From NCBI RefSeq assembly GCF_008632335.1, contig NZ_VWXX01000002.1:1-64000 (forward strand): a stretch of 64,000 bases of DNA. Reading direction: 5' to 3'. Position numbers and translations under genes: made by a program. Within the stretch, counting starts at the first letter, position 1. Each line of letters begins with the position of its first letter. Shown here piece by piece: positions 8,565-19,758 of the stretch. This DNA is from Thiohalocapsa marina. GTDB taxonomy: Bacteria; Pseudomonadota; Gammaproteobacteria; Chromatiales; Chromatiaceae. The notes under the pieces are model-generated. The model saw nothing but the letters and a program-made list of their open reading frames with translations. It did not search any database and was not told where the DNA came from.

Positions 8565-9046
8565 AACCGCTGCTGGAGCCTTGACCAGTGGCGCTGCAGC
8601 GAGTTGGCGATGGACCGGTTGTCGGCCGTCCGCGCCTGCGGACGCGCGAGCACGACCAGATCCAGCGCGCATGTCGCAACCGCACCCTGACGGAACGACT
8701 CCCGGATCAGGCGCTTGATGCGATTTCTGTCCACGGCCCGCGGTGCACATTTTTTCGAGATGGCCAAGCCCAGGCGAGAACATGCTGTATCGACCGAGGT
8801 GCGGCTGGCGAGCACCGTAAACAGGCGGTCGCTGCTGCGGGCAGGATCTGCGAAGACGGCCTGATAGTCGCCCGGCCGCAACAGACGTCGCCGGCGGGGA
8901 AAGCCCCTGTCAGCACAGCGTGCCTGCGTTGGTTGCGGACGCTTGACCGGGACGTTCGCCTTCGGGTCGAACAGATCGCTGACCGAGTTGCCGGCCGGAT
9001 CATTGTTCGGATCACCGGTCGCATCTTCCGTTGCGACTTGGGTCAC
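8543..9046 (-). CDS. rnpA: Ribonuclease P protein component
   Basis: This is the protein subunit of RNase P, which helps the catalytic RNA cut the 5-prime leader from pre-tRNAs. The RnpA fold is recognised from [20 protein letters not shown], the RLGLAISKK strand and the signature [17 protein letters not shown]. The product from the only good start (ATG 9046) is 167 residues, about 45 more than typical. The extra N-terminal part ([17 protein letters not shown] and following) is acidic and probably disordered. No suitable GTG or TTG lies closer to the core, so either the extension is real or an unusual start is used. The gene lies 70 bases downstream of rpmH and overlaps yidD. Confidence 0.93.
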   Translation of the reverse strand: MTQVATEDATGDPNNDPAGNSVSDLFDPKANVPVKRPQPTQARCADRGFPRRRRLLRPGDYQAVFADPARSSDRLFTVLASRTSVDTACSRLGLAISKKCAPRAVDRNRIKRLIRESFRQGAVATCALDLVVLARPQARTADNRSIANSLQRHWSRLQQRLCAPSSD

Positions 9047-9116
9047 GCCTTCGATGGTGCCGGCTGTCGGATTGTCGTTCAGGTTGCCGCTCGAACTGAG
9101 TCTTCGGGAGCCAGTG

Positions 9117-9251
9117 CTAGGGCGTCAGTCTGGCACGACCCTTGGCACGACGCGCCTGAATGACCTTGCGGCCGTTACGGGTTGCGCAACGCGCACGGAA
9201 ACCATGGGTGCGTGCGCGCTTGAGACGGCTGGGCTTGAATGTCTGCTTCAC
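9117..9251 (-). CDS. rpmH: 50S ribosomal protein L34
   Basis: This is a small basic protein of the large ribosomal subunit. With the GTG start at 9251 the product is 44 residues and begins [20 protein letters not shown], the canonical L34 sequence with one GFRAR substitution region, and ends [12 protein letters not shown]. The open frame extends further upstream without family similarity. The gene heads the leftward rpmH-rnpA-yidD-yidC-mnmE operon and is divergent from dnaA across the origin-type spacer. Confidence 0.96.
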   Translation of the reverse strand: MKQTFKPSRLKRARTHGFRARCATRNGRKVIQARRAKGRARLTP

Positions 9252-9405
9252 AACGATGGCCCTCGACGGGAGATGATTCGGGACGGGCACCGCCCGGAAG
9301 GGCAGTACGCAGAAAAAAGACTCACAATGATAACCTTGACGTCCTGCAAGGTCAATCTCTACGTAGCCGGGCATGGTTCATGCTGGCCCCGCAGATGCAT
9401 GGGGT

Positions 9406-9414
9406 TGTGGATAA
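9406..9414 (-). promoter_or_regulatory. DnaA box in the rpmH-dnaA spacer
   Basis: TGTGGATAA, the complement of the perfect TTATCCACA, lies about 290 bases before dnaA. It is the only perfect box I could find between rpmH and dnaA. It may serve dnaA autoregulation, origin function, or both. Confidence 0.75.
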
Positions 9415-9530
9415 GTCGCACGGAGGGGGCTAGACTGGTGCTCTTTGCCAGTGCAGGCAGCCATGGACCTGATCGGTGGGACAGGGGCGGACCTTGGTTG
9501 GAAGGGAAATGCTGTTTTTTGGCCTGGATC

Positions 9531-9621
9531 GGATCAAGAAGTCGGATCAAGAAGTCGGATCAAGAAGTCGGATCAGGAAATCGGATCAGGGAATCGGATC
9601 AGGGAATCGGATCAGGGAGGC
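9531..9621 (+). repeat. Seven tandem 13-mers each containing GATC, upstream of dnaA
   Basis: Seven exact 13-base units in a row have the form GGATCAAGAAGTC (three identical copies), then GGATCAGGAAATC, two copies of GGATCAGGGAATC, and GGATCAGGGAGGC. A lone GGATC precedes the array (9526-9530) and another GGATCC follows (9626-9631), giving nine GATC sites in about 105 bases. The first units are richer in A and the last in G. Tandem GATC-starting 13-mers upstream of dnaA recall the unwinding element of E. coli oriC, though these are not AT-rich. The array is followed by the dnaA leader; nothing else was seen in 9252-9702 apart from the DnaA box. Confidence 0.85.
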
Positions 9622-9702
9622 AAATGGATCCCTGTCTTCGCGGTTCATGGGCGTTGACGATAGTGATGTGTGCTTGTGGGACTCTATGGGGATTTGCAGC
9701 CG

Positions 9703-11052
9703 ATGCTAGAGGTGTGGAAGGAATGTACATCCTTGCTCAAGGGGGAACTGACGTCGGCGGAATTCAACACCTGGATTCTGCCCCTGCAGGCGAGTGACCG
9801 GGGCGACATCCTGTTGCTGTTTGCGCCAAACCGGTTCGTCAAGGACTGGGTGCAACAGCACTACGAACAACGCATCCTTACCCTCTGCGCGCAGGTCAGC
9901 GGTCAACGCATCGGCCGCTTGGGCTTCGAGATCGGATCCTTGCGGAGCCCGGACGAGGAGGGCGACTCGGCGGCCAGGCGGCTGTCGAATGTGTCTGCGT
10001 CCGACGAGGCGGAGCGCATGCGTCGTCGACGCGAGGGCAATCTGAATCCGGACTTCTCCTTCGACACCTTCGTCGAAGGCAAGTCGAACCAGATCGCTCG
10101 GGCCGCGTCCATGCAGATCGGCAAGAATCCGGGCACCGCCTACAACCCGCTGTTCATCTATGGTGGGGTCGGTCTCGGCAAGACCCATCTGATGCACGCC
10201 GTCGGCAACGTCATTGTCGAGACCAATCCGGATGCCAAGGTGATCTACGTGCATTCCGAGCGGTTTGTGTCGGAGATGATCCGGGCGTTGCAGCACAACA
10301 AGATCGACGAGTTCAAGCGCCGCTACCGGCGCGTCAATGCGCTGTTGATCGACGACGTGCAGTTCTTTGCCAACAAGGACCGCTCCCAGGAAGAGTTTTT
10401 CCACACCTTCAACACCCTGCTCGAGAGCAAGCAGCAGATCGTCCTGTCCAGCGACAGGTTCCCGAAGGAGGTCGCCGGGCTGGAAGACCGTTTGAAATCG
10501 CGCTTCGGCTGGGGGCTGACGGTGGCCATCGATCCACCGGATCTGGAGACGCGGGTGGCGATCCTGCACAGCAAGGCGGCAACGGTTGGGGTGGAACTGC
10601 CGGAAGATGTGGCGTTCTTTGTTGCCAAGCGGATGCGCTCCAACATCCGCGAGCTGGAGGGGGCGCTGCGACGCCTGGTGGCCAACTCGCAGTTCACCGG
10701 GTCGCCGATCTGCATGGATTTTGCGCGCAATGTGCTCAGAGACATGCTGGTGGCTCAGGACAAGCAGGTCACCATCGAGAACATCCAGAAAGTCGTGGCG
10801 AACCATTACAAGCTCCGTGTCGCCGATCTGGTTTCGGCAAAGCGCACGCGCAGCATCGCCCGTCCGCGGCAAATGGCCATGGCGCTGGCCAAGGAGCTGA
10901 CCAAGCACAGCTTGCCCGAGATCGGGGCCGCGTTCGGCGGCCGGGATCACAGCACGGTGATTCACGCTACGCGGAAGGTGGCGGAGCTGCGCGAGGCCGA
11001 CACCATGCTGGAAGAGGACTACAAGATCCTGCTGCGTACCCTAACGGCTTAG
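9703..11052 (+). CDS. dnaA: Chromosomal replication initiator DnaA
   Basis: DnaA binds DnaA boxes, melts the origin and loads DnaB; it is an AAA+ ATPase. The 449-residue product has domain I ([20 protein letters not shown], with the W-x-x-C/L pattern) and a short linker near 80-115. Domain III has Walker [10 protein letters not shown] (about 154-162) and Walker [13 protein letters not shown]-binding domain IV carries the signature [14 protein letters not shown] and [11 protein letters not shown]. The start at 9703 matches the conserved N-terminus and has GGGGA about 10 bases upstream; an in-frame ATG at 9670 would add 11 unrelated residues. The stop codon TAG (11050-11052) coincides with the end of element R3. 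Confidence 0.98.
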   Translation: MLEVWKECTSLLKGELTSAEFNTWILPLQASDRGDILLLFAPNRFVKDWVQQHYEQRILTLCAQVSGQRIGRLGFEIGSLRSPDEEGDSAARRLSNVSASDEAERMRRRREGNLNPDFSFDTFVEGKSNQIARAASMQIGKNPGTAYNPLFIYGGVGLGKTHLMHAVGNVIVETNPDAKVIYVHSERFVSEMIRALQHNKIDEFKRRYRRVNALLIDDVQFFANKDRSQEEFFHTFNTLLESKQQIVLSSDRFPKEVAGLEDRLKSRFGWGLTVAIDPPDLETRVAILHSKAATVGVELPEDVAFFVAKRMRSNIRELEGALRRLVANSQFTGSPICMDFARNVLRDMLVAQDKQVTIENIQKVVANHYKLRVADLVSAKRTRSIARPRQMAMALAKELTKHSLPEIGAAFGGRDHSTVIHATRKVAELREADTMLEEDYKILLRTLTA

Positions 11053-11217
11053 AGAGACGCTGATGGATTGGCTTCCCTGATCCGGTCCGGGCCAACAATC
11101 AGTACGCGATCCGAAATGTATTTTTGGAATCGCTTCATTTTCAGTGGCGTGCGCCGATAAAAAGGCGGGGTCTCCTGCCCCGTGCGGTGAATGCTGAATC
11201 AGCCAGCATTTCCTCGG
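11049..11217 (-). repeat. Structured element copy R3 (full length, reversed)
   Basis: This is the reverse complement of the R4 element with substitutions. It starts TTAGAGAGACGCTGAT on the dnaA stop codon, then carries a region matching hairpin 5 (degraded), the ACGCGATCC / GGAATCGCT hairpin, a CATTTTCAGTGGCGTGCGCC hairpin, a GGCGGGGTCTCCTGCCCCG hairpin, and the end AGCATTTCCTCGG. It fills most of the dnaA-dnaN gap (11053-11303); the remainder has the dnaN leader. Confidence 0.7.
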
Positions 11218-11303
11218 ACTGGGGGCGCGGCCAAAGACCAACGGTCGGGACGAAAACCGAAATCTCGCTTGTAACAGGTATAAAGCAACAGGATGGGTCG
11301 TTC

Positions 11304-12413
11304 ATGAACATCGAGATTACACGCGCGGGTCTGCTGCCGGCGCTCTCCATCGTGTCGGGCGTCGTCGAAAAGCGACAGACGCTGCCGATACTTGGAAACC
11401 TCCTGCTCAGTGCCAGCGATGCGAGCCTGGCGATTCGGGGTACGGATCTGGAGCTGGAAATCGCCACGCGGACGCCGGCGGAGGTCCATGACAGCGGGTC
11501 GGTGACGGTACCCGCCCGGAAGTTCCTGGATATCTGCCGGACGCTGCCGGAAGGCGCGATGATCCGCATCCGGAAGGAAGCTGAACGTGTGCTGGTTTCA
11601 TCCGGCCGTAGCCGGTTTTCACTCAGCACGCTTCCAGCGGATGATTTTCCGTCGATGGAGACCGGTGAATTGGACCTGTCGCTGGATCTGGACGCCTCGG
11701 TGTTGAAGCGACTGTTCGAAAAAACGGCCTTCGCCATGGCGCAGCAGGATGTGCGCTACTACCTGAATGGCGTGCTGCTGGAGCTGCAGGCTGCGTCGCT
11801 GGTGTCGGTTGCGACGGACGGGCATCGGCTGGCGAAGATGTCAGGGGCACTTGCAGCGGCTGTGGACACGGGTGAATCGTCCCGGCAGGCCATCGTGCCC
11901 GCAAAGTCGGTGATCGAGCTCAAGCGCCTGCTGCCCACGGACGATGCCCTGGTCCGGCTGGAGATGGGTGCCCGCACGATACGCGTGAGCTTTGGCGAAA
12001 CCGCCATCGTGTCGAAGCTGGTGGACGGCAAATATCCGGAATACGATCGGGTCATCCCGAAGGATCTGCCGCACGTCGCGCTGTTGGCGAAGGATGTGCT
12101 CAAGGGGGCCCTGCAGCGTACCGCGATCCTGTCGAACGAAAAATACAAGGGCGTCCGAGTCAGTTTCAACGACGGCGTCCTCGGTCTGCTGTCGCACAAT
12201 CCGGAACATGAGCAGGCCGAGGATGAGGTGGAGATGGAATATCAGGGTGAACCCGTGGTGGTCGGGTTCAACGTTGGTTACATCATGGATGTGATCAATG
12301 CCGTGGAAACCAGCCGGATCGAGGTGCGATTGCGGGATGCCGACGGTAGTTCCATTTGGCGGGGTGAGGGCACCGAGGACGAGATCTTCGTGATCATGCC
12401 CATGCGGCTCTGA
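11304..12413 (+). CDS. dnaN: DNA polymerase III beta subunit (sliding clamp)
   Basis: It forms the ring-shaped dimer that tethers DNA polymerase III and many repair proteins to DNA. The 369-residue product begins MNIEITRAGLLPALSIVSGVVEKR and shows the three-fold repeated clamp domains. Family motifs include TLPILGNLLLSA, LGGTDLE-like IRGTDLELE, ATDGHRLA, and the C-terminal hydrophobic-pocket ending IFVIMPMRL. The start at 11304 has AGGATG nearby and is conserved; the open frame upstream to 11124 passes through element R3. It is followed by recF after 12 bases. Confidence 0.97.
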   Translation: MNIEITRAGLLPALSIVSGVVEKRQTLPILGNLLLSASDASLAIRGTDLELEIATRTPAEVHDSGSVTVPARKFLDICRTLPEGAMIRIRKEAERVLVSSGRSRFSLSTLPADDFPSMETGELDLSLDLDASVLKRLFEKTAFAMAQQDVRYYLNGVLLELQAASLVSVATDGHRLAKMSGALAAAVDTGESSRQAIVPAKSVIELKRLLPTDDALVRLEMGARTIRVSFGETAIVSKLVDGKYPEYDRVIPKDLPHVALLAKDVLKGALQRTAILSNEKYKGVRVSFNDGVLGLLSHNPEHEQAEDEVEMEYQGEPVVVGFNVGYIMDVINAVETSRIEVRLRDADGSSIWRGEGTEDEIFVIMPMRL

Positions 12414-12425
12414 TGGACAGGGGTC

Positions 12426-13472
12426 GTGGCCTGGATCGAACATCTGCGGATCCGCGGATTGCGGAATCTGGCCGCGGTCGAGCTGAGCCTTTCGGAAGGG
12501 CACGTCTGCCTGGTCGGCGGGAACGGGGCCGGCAAGACATCGCTACTGGAGGCGGTCTACCTGGTCAACAGGGGCGGCAGTTTCCGCGGCCGCAGACACG
12601 GACCGGTGGTGATGCATGGGGCGGCTGGTGCCAGCATCGATCTGGCCGGCTATCAGGGCGGACATGCAGTCAGGCGCCAATGGCGTTCGGAGCTTGGAGT
12701 CGTAACCCGGGAGACAGGGTTACCGGTCAGGCTGGTCGGTTCGGCGATGCATGCGCTGGTGGAGGGTGATCCGGAGCTTCGCCGCCGCTTCATCGACTGG
12801 AACGTGTTCCACGTGGAACATGGCCTGGCGGAGCTACGAAGCCGATTACGTCGGTCTGCTGCCCAGCGCAACGCCTGGTTGCGTGCCGGCGGTCAGGGCG
12901 CTGCGATCTGGGATGCCGAGTATGCCGCCGCCCTGAGCATCCTTGCCAAGGTGAGGGCCGACCTTTTAGACCGGCTCCGGCAGGCATTTCATACCCTTGC
13001 ACTTGAGCTGGGTGTTCTGGATGGACTCGAGCTCGTCTGGCGCTCTGACATCCCGACGGATCCCGATCAAACCTTGGCCGTGCTCCAGCGACAGCTCCCC
13101 GGGGACGTTGGCCGCGGCTATACCTACCTTTCCGCCTCGCGCGGTGATTTCTGCCTGCAGAGAGACGGGACAACCTGGGTAGGCTCCCGCGGCCAAAACA
13201 AGACGGCCGGCGTACTGTTGCAATTGGCCGCGGATCGGGTGGTGCGGGAACAATATCCCGAGCCTTCAATCTGGCTGGTTGATGATCTGCCGGCTGAACT
13301 GGATCGAGAGCGACAGGCATTGTTGTACGGCGCCATACGCGCCGCGTCGACACAGGTGCTGAGTACCGCGTTGGAGTCGCCTGGCAGCGCAGTCAGACAG
13401 GCCGGCATGCAGGTGTTCCACGTGGAACATGGAACAGTACGGTCGATGCCCAGCCTGCGAGCGGTGGTCTGA
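12426..13472 (+). CDS. recF: DNA replication and repair protein RecF
   Basis: RecF is a SMC-like ATPase that loads RecA at gaps with RecO and RecR. The 348-residue product starts at a GTG. Walker A is GGNGAGKTS (about 33-41), the family block RRRFIDWNVFHVEH follows, then AAQRNAWLR, the ABC-type signature region YLSASRGDF, and Walker B IWLVDDLPAELD. The length is slightly below the usual 355-370. Two parS-like palindromes are embedded in the coding sequence, and both encode the same VFHVEHG peptide in the same frame: one inside the conserved block and one near the C-terminus (about residues 329-335). The gene sits 12 bases after dnaN. Confidence 0.95.
   Translation: MAWIEHLRIRGLRNLAAVELSLSEGHVCLVGGNGAGKTSLLEAVYLVNRGGSFRGRRHGPVVMHGAAGASIDLAGYQGGHAVRRQWRSELGVVTRETGLPVRLVGSAMHALVEGDPELRRRFIDWNVFHVEHGLAELRSRLRRSAAQRNAWLRAGGQGAAIWDAEYAAALSILAKVRADLLDRLRQAFHTLALELGVLDGLELVWRSDIPTDPDQTLAVLQRQLPGDVGRGYTYLSASRGDFCLQRDGTTWVGSRGQNKTAGVLLQLAADRVVREQYPEPSIWLVDDLPAELDRERQALLYGAIRAASTQVLSTALESPGSAVRQAGMQVFHVEHGTVRSMPSLRAVV
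12805..12820. promoter_or_regulatory. parS centromere site inside recF (first)
   Basis: TGTTCCACGTGGAACA is a perfect 16-base palindrome matching the ParB-binding parS consensus. ParB spreads from such sites to organise origin segregation with ParA. It lies in codons 127-132 of recF, about 3.1 kb right of the dnaA start. Confidence 0.9.
13414..13429. promoter_or_regulatory. parS centromere site inside recF (second)
   Basis: This second perfect TGTTCCACGTGGAACA lies 609 bases after the first, near the 3-prime end of recF. It reads V-F-H-V-E-H in the same frame as the first copy. A GGAAC directly after the site partly repeats its right half. Confidence 0.9.
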
Positions 13473-16079
<2,607 letters not shown>

Positions 16080-16160
16080 GATCTGCGTAGCGAACGATCA
16101 TCGGTGCTTGCCGATACCCACCCCGCTAAAGGTGCGGCGAAAAAATGGATGGCAGTTGTC

Positions 16161-16246
16161 CATAAGCCTCCCTGCGTGCGCTTTGCCTCCCCTGTTGCGC
16201 TGCGGTCAATGGAACTGCGGCAAGGCTGCAAATTTGCAGGTGCTGC
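16161..16246 (-). repeat. Dispersed intergenic repeat (same family as 23138-23275)
   Basis: Read on the minus strand, this gap resembles the start of the repeat at 23138. Both have GCAAATTTGC or TCAAATTTGC, then GCCTTG, CGCAG, a spacer, ACCGCA and finally AAGCGCACGCAG. It fills most of the gyrB-acyltransferase gap (16080-16247). Confidence 0.55.
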
Positions 16247-16247
16247 C

Positions 16248-16973
16248 TCAGTCGCCTGCCTGTTGAGGCAGTGATTCCACGGTGGAATTGATCCATTCCT
16301 CGCTTAAGGCATTCAGGGTCTGGGCCGAACGGCCCTCGGCTGCGATCGGCGGGCCGATGACCACCTGGATGCAGCCGGGCCGCTTTCTGACCCCGCGCCG
16401 CGCCCAGAACACCCCGGCGTTATGGGCGATGGGCACGATGGGTACCTGGTTGCGCTCCGCCAGAATGGCGCCGCCGATGGTGAATGCCTTGCGCTGACCC
16501 ACGGCCACCCGGGTTCCCTCCGGAAACACCAGGATCGATCGGCCGGCGTCCAGATGCTGCTTGCCCTCGGCAAGCAACTGTCGCATGGCCTTGCGCCCGG
16601 CGGAGCGATCGATGGCAATAGGATCGAACGCCCGCAAGGCCCAGCCAAAAAAAGGTATCTGCATCAATTCCTGTTTCAGCACCCAGACCTGAAGCTTGGG
16701 GATGACCCCCGGCAGGGCGATGGTCTCCCAAGCAGATTGATGTTTCGACAGCAGGATGCAGGGTCCGTCCGGCAGGTTCTCCAGCCCGCAGATCCGATAG
16801 TCCAGCCCGCACACCAGCCGCAATGTCCGTAAAAGAAAGCGCGACCAACTGCGCGAAAGGCCCTGCAACCGGTCCCGGGACATCCAGCGAGACGACACCA
16901 TGATCGCCAGGGCGTAGGCGATCACGGCCAGGATCAGAATCGCAAAGAAGACGAGCGAACGCAGAGTCACCAT
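16248..16973 (-). CDS. Lysophospholipid acyltransferase (PlsC family)
   Basis: It probably transfers an acyl chain to lysophosphatidic acid or a related lysolipid at the inner membrane. The 241-residue product has an N-terminal membrane helix (SLVFFAILILAVIAYALAI). The acyltransferase motif I is SKHQSAWETIALP, in which the usual HX4D is HX4E, as in one proteobacterial branch of the family. Motif II is near FFGWALRAFDPIAIDR, motif III is FPEGTR and motif IV is IVPIAHNAG. It lies 71 bases downstream of gmhB at the end of the leftward glyQ-glyS-gmhB run, an order seen in many Gammaproteobacteria, so it is probably co-transcribed. The exact lipid substrate is not visible. Confidence 0.9.
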   Translation of the reverse strand: MVTLRSLVFFAILILAVIAYALAIMVSSRWMSRDRLQGLSRSWSRFLLRTLRLVCGLDYRICGLENLPDGPCILLSKHQSAWETIALPGVIPKLQVWVLKQELMQIPFFGWALRAFDPIAIDRSAGRKAMRQLLAEGKQHLDAGRSILVFPEGTRVAVGQRKAFTIGGAILAERNQVPIVPIAHNAGVFWARRGVRKRPGCIQVVIGPPIAAEGRSAQTLNALSEEWINSTVESLPQQAGD

Positions 16974-17044
16974 GGTTGACGATACCTCGAACGTTTGTGG
17001 AGTCTGCTGGCCGGGGCCAGCCGTGCAGGCCGGAGGGTGGGATC

Positions 17045-17653
17045 CTATCGCGCAGGATCCGGATAGGTGCGCAGGATCAGGTCGACGGCAGCTTGCAGGT
17101 CATCCGCAATCGGTATTCCCGCCAGCGTCTCGGGCAAGGTCTGTTCCGTCCGCCTTCCCTTGCCGGTGCGGACCAGGATCGGCGAGGCGCCGACACCGAC
17201 GGCCGCTTCCAGGTCCCTGAGGGAATCGCCCACCACCGGCACCCCTGCCAGCGGCCTGCCGAGGCGCCGGCCGAGTTCCAGCAGCAGACCAGGCGCCGGC
17301 TTGCGGCAGCGGCACCCGTCCCCCGGGCCATGGGGGCAAAAGGCGATGGCATCCACATGGCCGCCCAGGTCCGCCAGGCGGCGCATCATCTGCTGGTGAA
17401 TGGCACCGAGGGTATCGATGTCGAACAGGCCGCGGGCAATGCCGGACTGATTGGTGGCAACGGCCACGGTGAAACCGGCGTTGCCGAGCGTGGCGATGGC
17501 CTCCAGACTGCCTGGGATGGGTAACCATTCCTCAGGTGACTTGATGAAGGCATCCGAGTCCTGGTTGATGACCCCGTCACGGTCAAGGATCACCAGTCCG
17601 GTGGTTCCGCTCCCCGGCAACCCTATCCGCTGCTGCAGCAACCGCGAGACCAC
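17045..17653 (-). CDS. gmhB: D-glycero-D-manno-heptose 1,7-bisphosphate 7-phosphatase
   Basis: It removes the 7-phosphate in the ADP-heptose pathway that supplies the lipopolysaccharide inner core. The 202-residue HAD-type product shows LDRDGVIN, which holds the nucleophile and acid Asp residues, ATNQSGIARG, a zinc-binding Cys/His cluster CPHGPGDGCRCRKP and the VVGDSLRDLEAA motif. The start is GTG at 17653, overlapping the glyS stop by one base (TAGTG), so translation is coupled; the first 18 residues are not conserved and a later start is possible. The order glyQ-glyS-gmhB-acyltransferase is common in Gammaproteobacteria. Confidence 0.93.
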   Translation of the reverse strand: MVSRLLQQRIGLPGSGTTGLVILDRDGVINQDSDAFIKSPEEWLPIPGSLEAIATLGNAGFTVAVATNQSGIARGLFDIDTLGAIHQQMMRRLADLGGHVDAIAFCPHGPGDGCRCRKPAPGLLLELGRRLGRPLAGVPVVGDSLRDLEAAVGVGASPILVRTGKGRRTEQTLPETLAGIPIADDLQAAVDLILRTYPDPAR

Positions 17654-19758
17654 TAGTGCAGTCGCGAGATGTCCGCGGTCAGCAGGAACAATTGCTCGAG
17701 CGATCGCAACAAGGCCAGTCGGTTGCGTCGCAGCTCGGCGTCGTCCGTCATGACCATGACCTGGTCGAAGAACTGGTCCACATCCTCCCGCAATCCGGCC
17801 AGGGTGCGCAGCATGCCTTCGTAGTCCTGCGCCGCGTGCATCGGCGCAAGCCGCGCCCGCATCTGCTCAACCCCCTGGGCCAGCCGCCGTTCGGCCTCTT
17901 CCTGCAGGCCTTCCGGACGCACGGTTGTATCGATATCGGCAGCGATCCCGTCGCCGGATTTCTTCAGGATGTTGCGGATGCGCTTGTTGGCAGCGGACAA
18001 GGCCTCTGCGGCCTCCAGCTGGCGGAAGGCCGCCACCGCAAGGATCCGCCGATCGATGTCGCTGGGCACCTGCGGCCCCAGGCTCAGCACCGCATCCACC
18101 ACCTCGGCGGCGACGCCCATGTCGCCGTAGTAGCCAGGCAGCCGCTCCATCATGTAATCGAATACCTGGGTTACGGCGTCCTCCGCTTCCACCACGCCCC
18201 GATAACCGAAGGCGGCCTGCCACAGCAGATCCTTCAGGTCCAGGGCCAGCGGGGTTTCGATCAGGATGCGCAGCACGCCGATGGCCGCCCGGCGCAGGCC
18301 GTAAGGGTCCTTGACGCCGGTGGGTCGCTGACCGATGGCGAAGATGCCGACCAGGGTGTCCAGCTTGTCCGCCAGGGCCAATGTGCGCCCGGCATCGCTG
18401 GTGGGCAGCCGGTCACCGGCATGGCGGGGCAGATACTGTTCTTCCATGGCGGCGACAACACCGGGCCGTTCGCCGTCGTGCTGGGCGTAGTAGCGACCCA
18501 TTGTCCCCTGCAGGCTGGCGAACTCACCGACCATGGCGGTCACCAGGTCGCATTTGGCCAGCTCCGCCGCCCGTTCCGCCTCGTCCTGGTCGTAGTCGAG
18601 CAGGCCTGCGATGTGCCGCGACAGCCCGGCCACCCGTCGGGACTTGTCCAGCAGGCTGCCCAGCTTGTGCTGGAACACCACGGAACCAAGGGCATCGCGT
18701 CGGTCGGCCAGCGGGGTCTTGCGGTCCTGCTCCCAGAAGAATCGCGCATCGGCAAAGCGCGGGCGGATCACCCGTTCGTTGCCGGCGCGCACCAGGTCCG
18801 GGTCACGGCTGCGGATGTTGGCGATGGTGATGAACCAGGGCATCAGCGCGCCGGTGTCGTCGAATACCGGAAAATACTTCTGGTTCTTCTGCATGGTCTC
18901 GATCAGCACCTCTGCCGGCACCTGCAGAAAGTCCGCATCGAACCGGCCGAGCAGTGCCGTCGGCCACTCGCACAGGGCCGCAACCTCGTCCAGCAGGTCG
19001 TCCGGCAGATCGGCATGGCCATGCACCGAGGCCGCCAGTTGCAGTACCTGCTCCCGGATCGCCTGTCGGCGCAGTTCAAGGCTGGGCTCCACCGACGCGG
19101 CCCGCAGTGCCTCGGCGTAGGCCTCCGGCCGCGGGATCTGCACCCTGTCTGGATGATGGAACCGGTGACCGCGAGAGCCTGTGCCGATGTCCAGCCCCAA
19201 TACCCGGCCGGGCACCGGCTCCGCCCCAAGCAGGCCGCAGACCCAGTGCACTGGCCGCACGAATTCGGCATCGCCGTCTCCCCAGCGCATCCGCCGGGGG
19301 ATCGGCAACCGGCCCAGGGCCGCCTCCACCAGTGCCGGCAGCAGCGTGAGGGTGCGTTCTCCCGTGGCCTGCTGCCGAAAGCACAGCCATTCACCCTTGT
19401 CGGTCTGCTCCCGATCGAGGGCGTCCACCTCGACACCGCAGGAACGGGCAAACCCGAGCGCCGCCTTGCTCGGTTGTCCCTGGGCATCGAACGCGGCTGC
19501 CAGCGCCGGGCCTCGGCGCAGCGTCTCCTGGTCCGGCTGGCGCACCTGCACATCCTGGATGATCACCGCCAGCCGCCGGGGTGCCGCGAAGCGCTCCAGA
19601 TTCCCGTGCCCGATGCGCTGTTCCGTCAATTGGGTGCTCAATTGATCGGCGAAGGCCTCGGACAGCCGTTTCAGGGCCGTTGGCGGAAGCTCCTCGGTGC
19701 CGATCTCCACCAGCAGGCTGGCGGTCTGTTCGCTGTCAGGGTTCTGGTCTGCGTTCAC
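17653..19758 (-). CDS. glyS: Glycyl-tRNA synthetase beta subunit
   Basis: It carries the tRNA-recognition half of the alpha2-beta2 glycyl-tRNA synthetase. The 701-residue product starts [26 protein letters not shown], the conserved beginning. It contains the [10 protein letters not shown] block, [18 protein letters not shown], the HD-domain-like [37 protein letters not shown] with [16 protein letters not shown], and the C-terminal DALR-type anticodon-binding region ending [10 protein letters not shown]. The length fits the family. Its ATG overlaps the glyQ TGA by four bases. Confidence 0.97.
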   Translation of the reverse strand: MNADQNPDSEQTASLLVEIGTEELPPTALKRLSEAFADQLSTQLTEQRIGHGNLERFAAPRRLAVIIQDVQVRQPDQETLRRGPALAAAFDAQGQPSKAALGFARSCGVEVDALDREQTDKGEWLCFRQQATGERTLTLLPALVEAALGRLPIPRRMRWGDGDAEFVRPVHWVCGLLGAEPVPGRVLGLDIGTGSRGHRFHHPDRVQIPRPEAYAEALRAASVEPSLELRRQAIREQVLQLAASVHGHADLPDDLLDEVAALCEWPTALLGRFDADFLQVPAEVLIETMQKNQKYFPVFDDTGALMPWFITIANIRSRDPDLVRAGNERVIRPRFADARFFWEQDRKTPLADRRDALGSVVFQHKLGSLLDKSRRVAGLSRHIAGLLDYDQDEAERAAELAKCDLVTAMVGEFASLQGTMGRYYAQHDGERPGVVAAMEEQYLPRHAGDRLPTSDAGRTLALADKLDTLVGIFAIGQRPTGVKDPYGLRRAAIGVLRILIETPLALDLKDLLWQAAFGYRGVVEAEDAVTQVFDYMMERLPGYYGDMGVAAEVVDAVLSLGPQVPSDIDRRILAVAAFRQLEAAEALSAANKRIRNILKKSGDGIAADIDTTVRPEGLQEEAERRLAQGVEQMRARLAPMHAAQDYEGMLRTLAGLREDVDQFFDQVMVMTDDAELRRNRLALLRSLEQLFLLTADISRLH

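Noticed and set aside
9445-9709. Open frames across the 13-mer array
   Set aside because: The 13-base unit shifts the frame each copy, giving similar peptides in several frames. No ribosome site or conserved start is present, and the site makes better sense as a regulatory DNA array.
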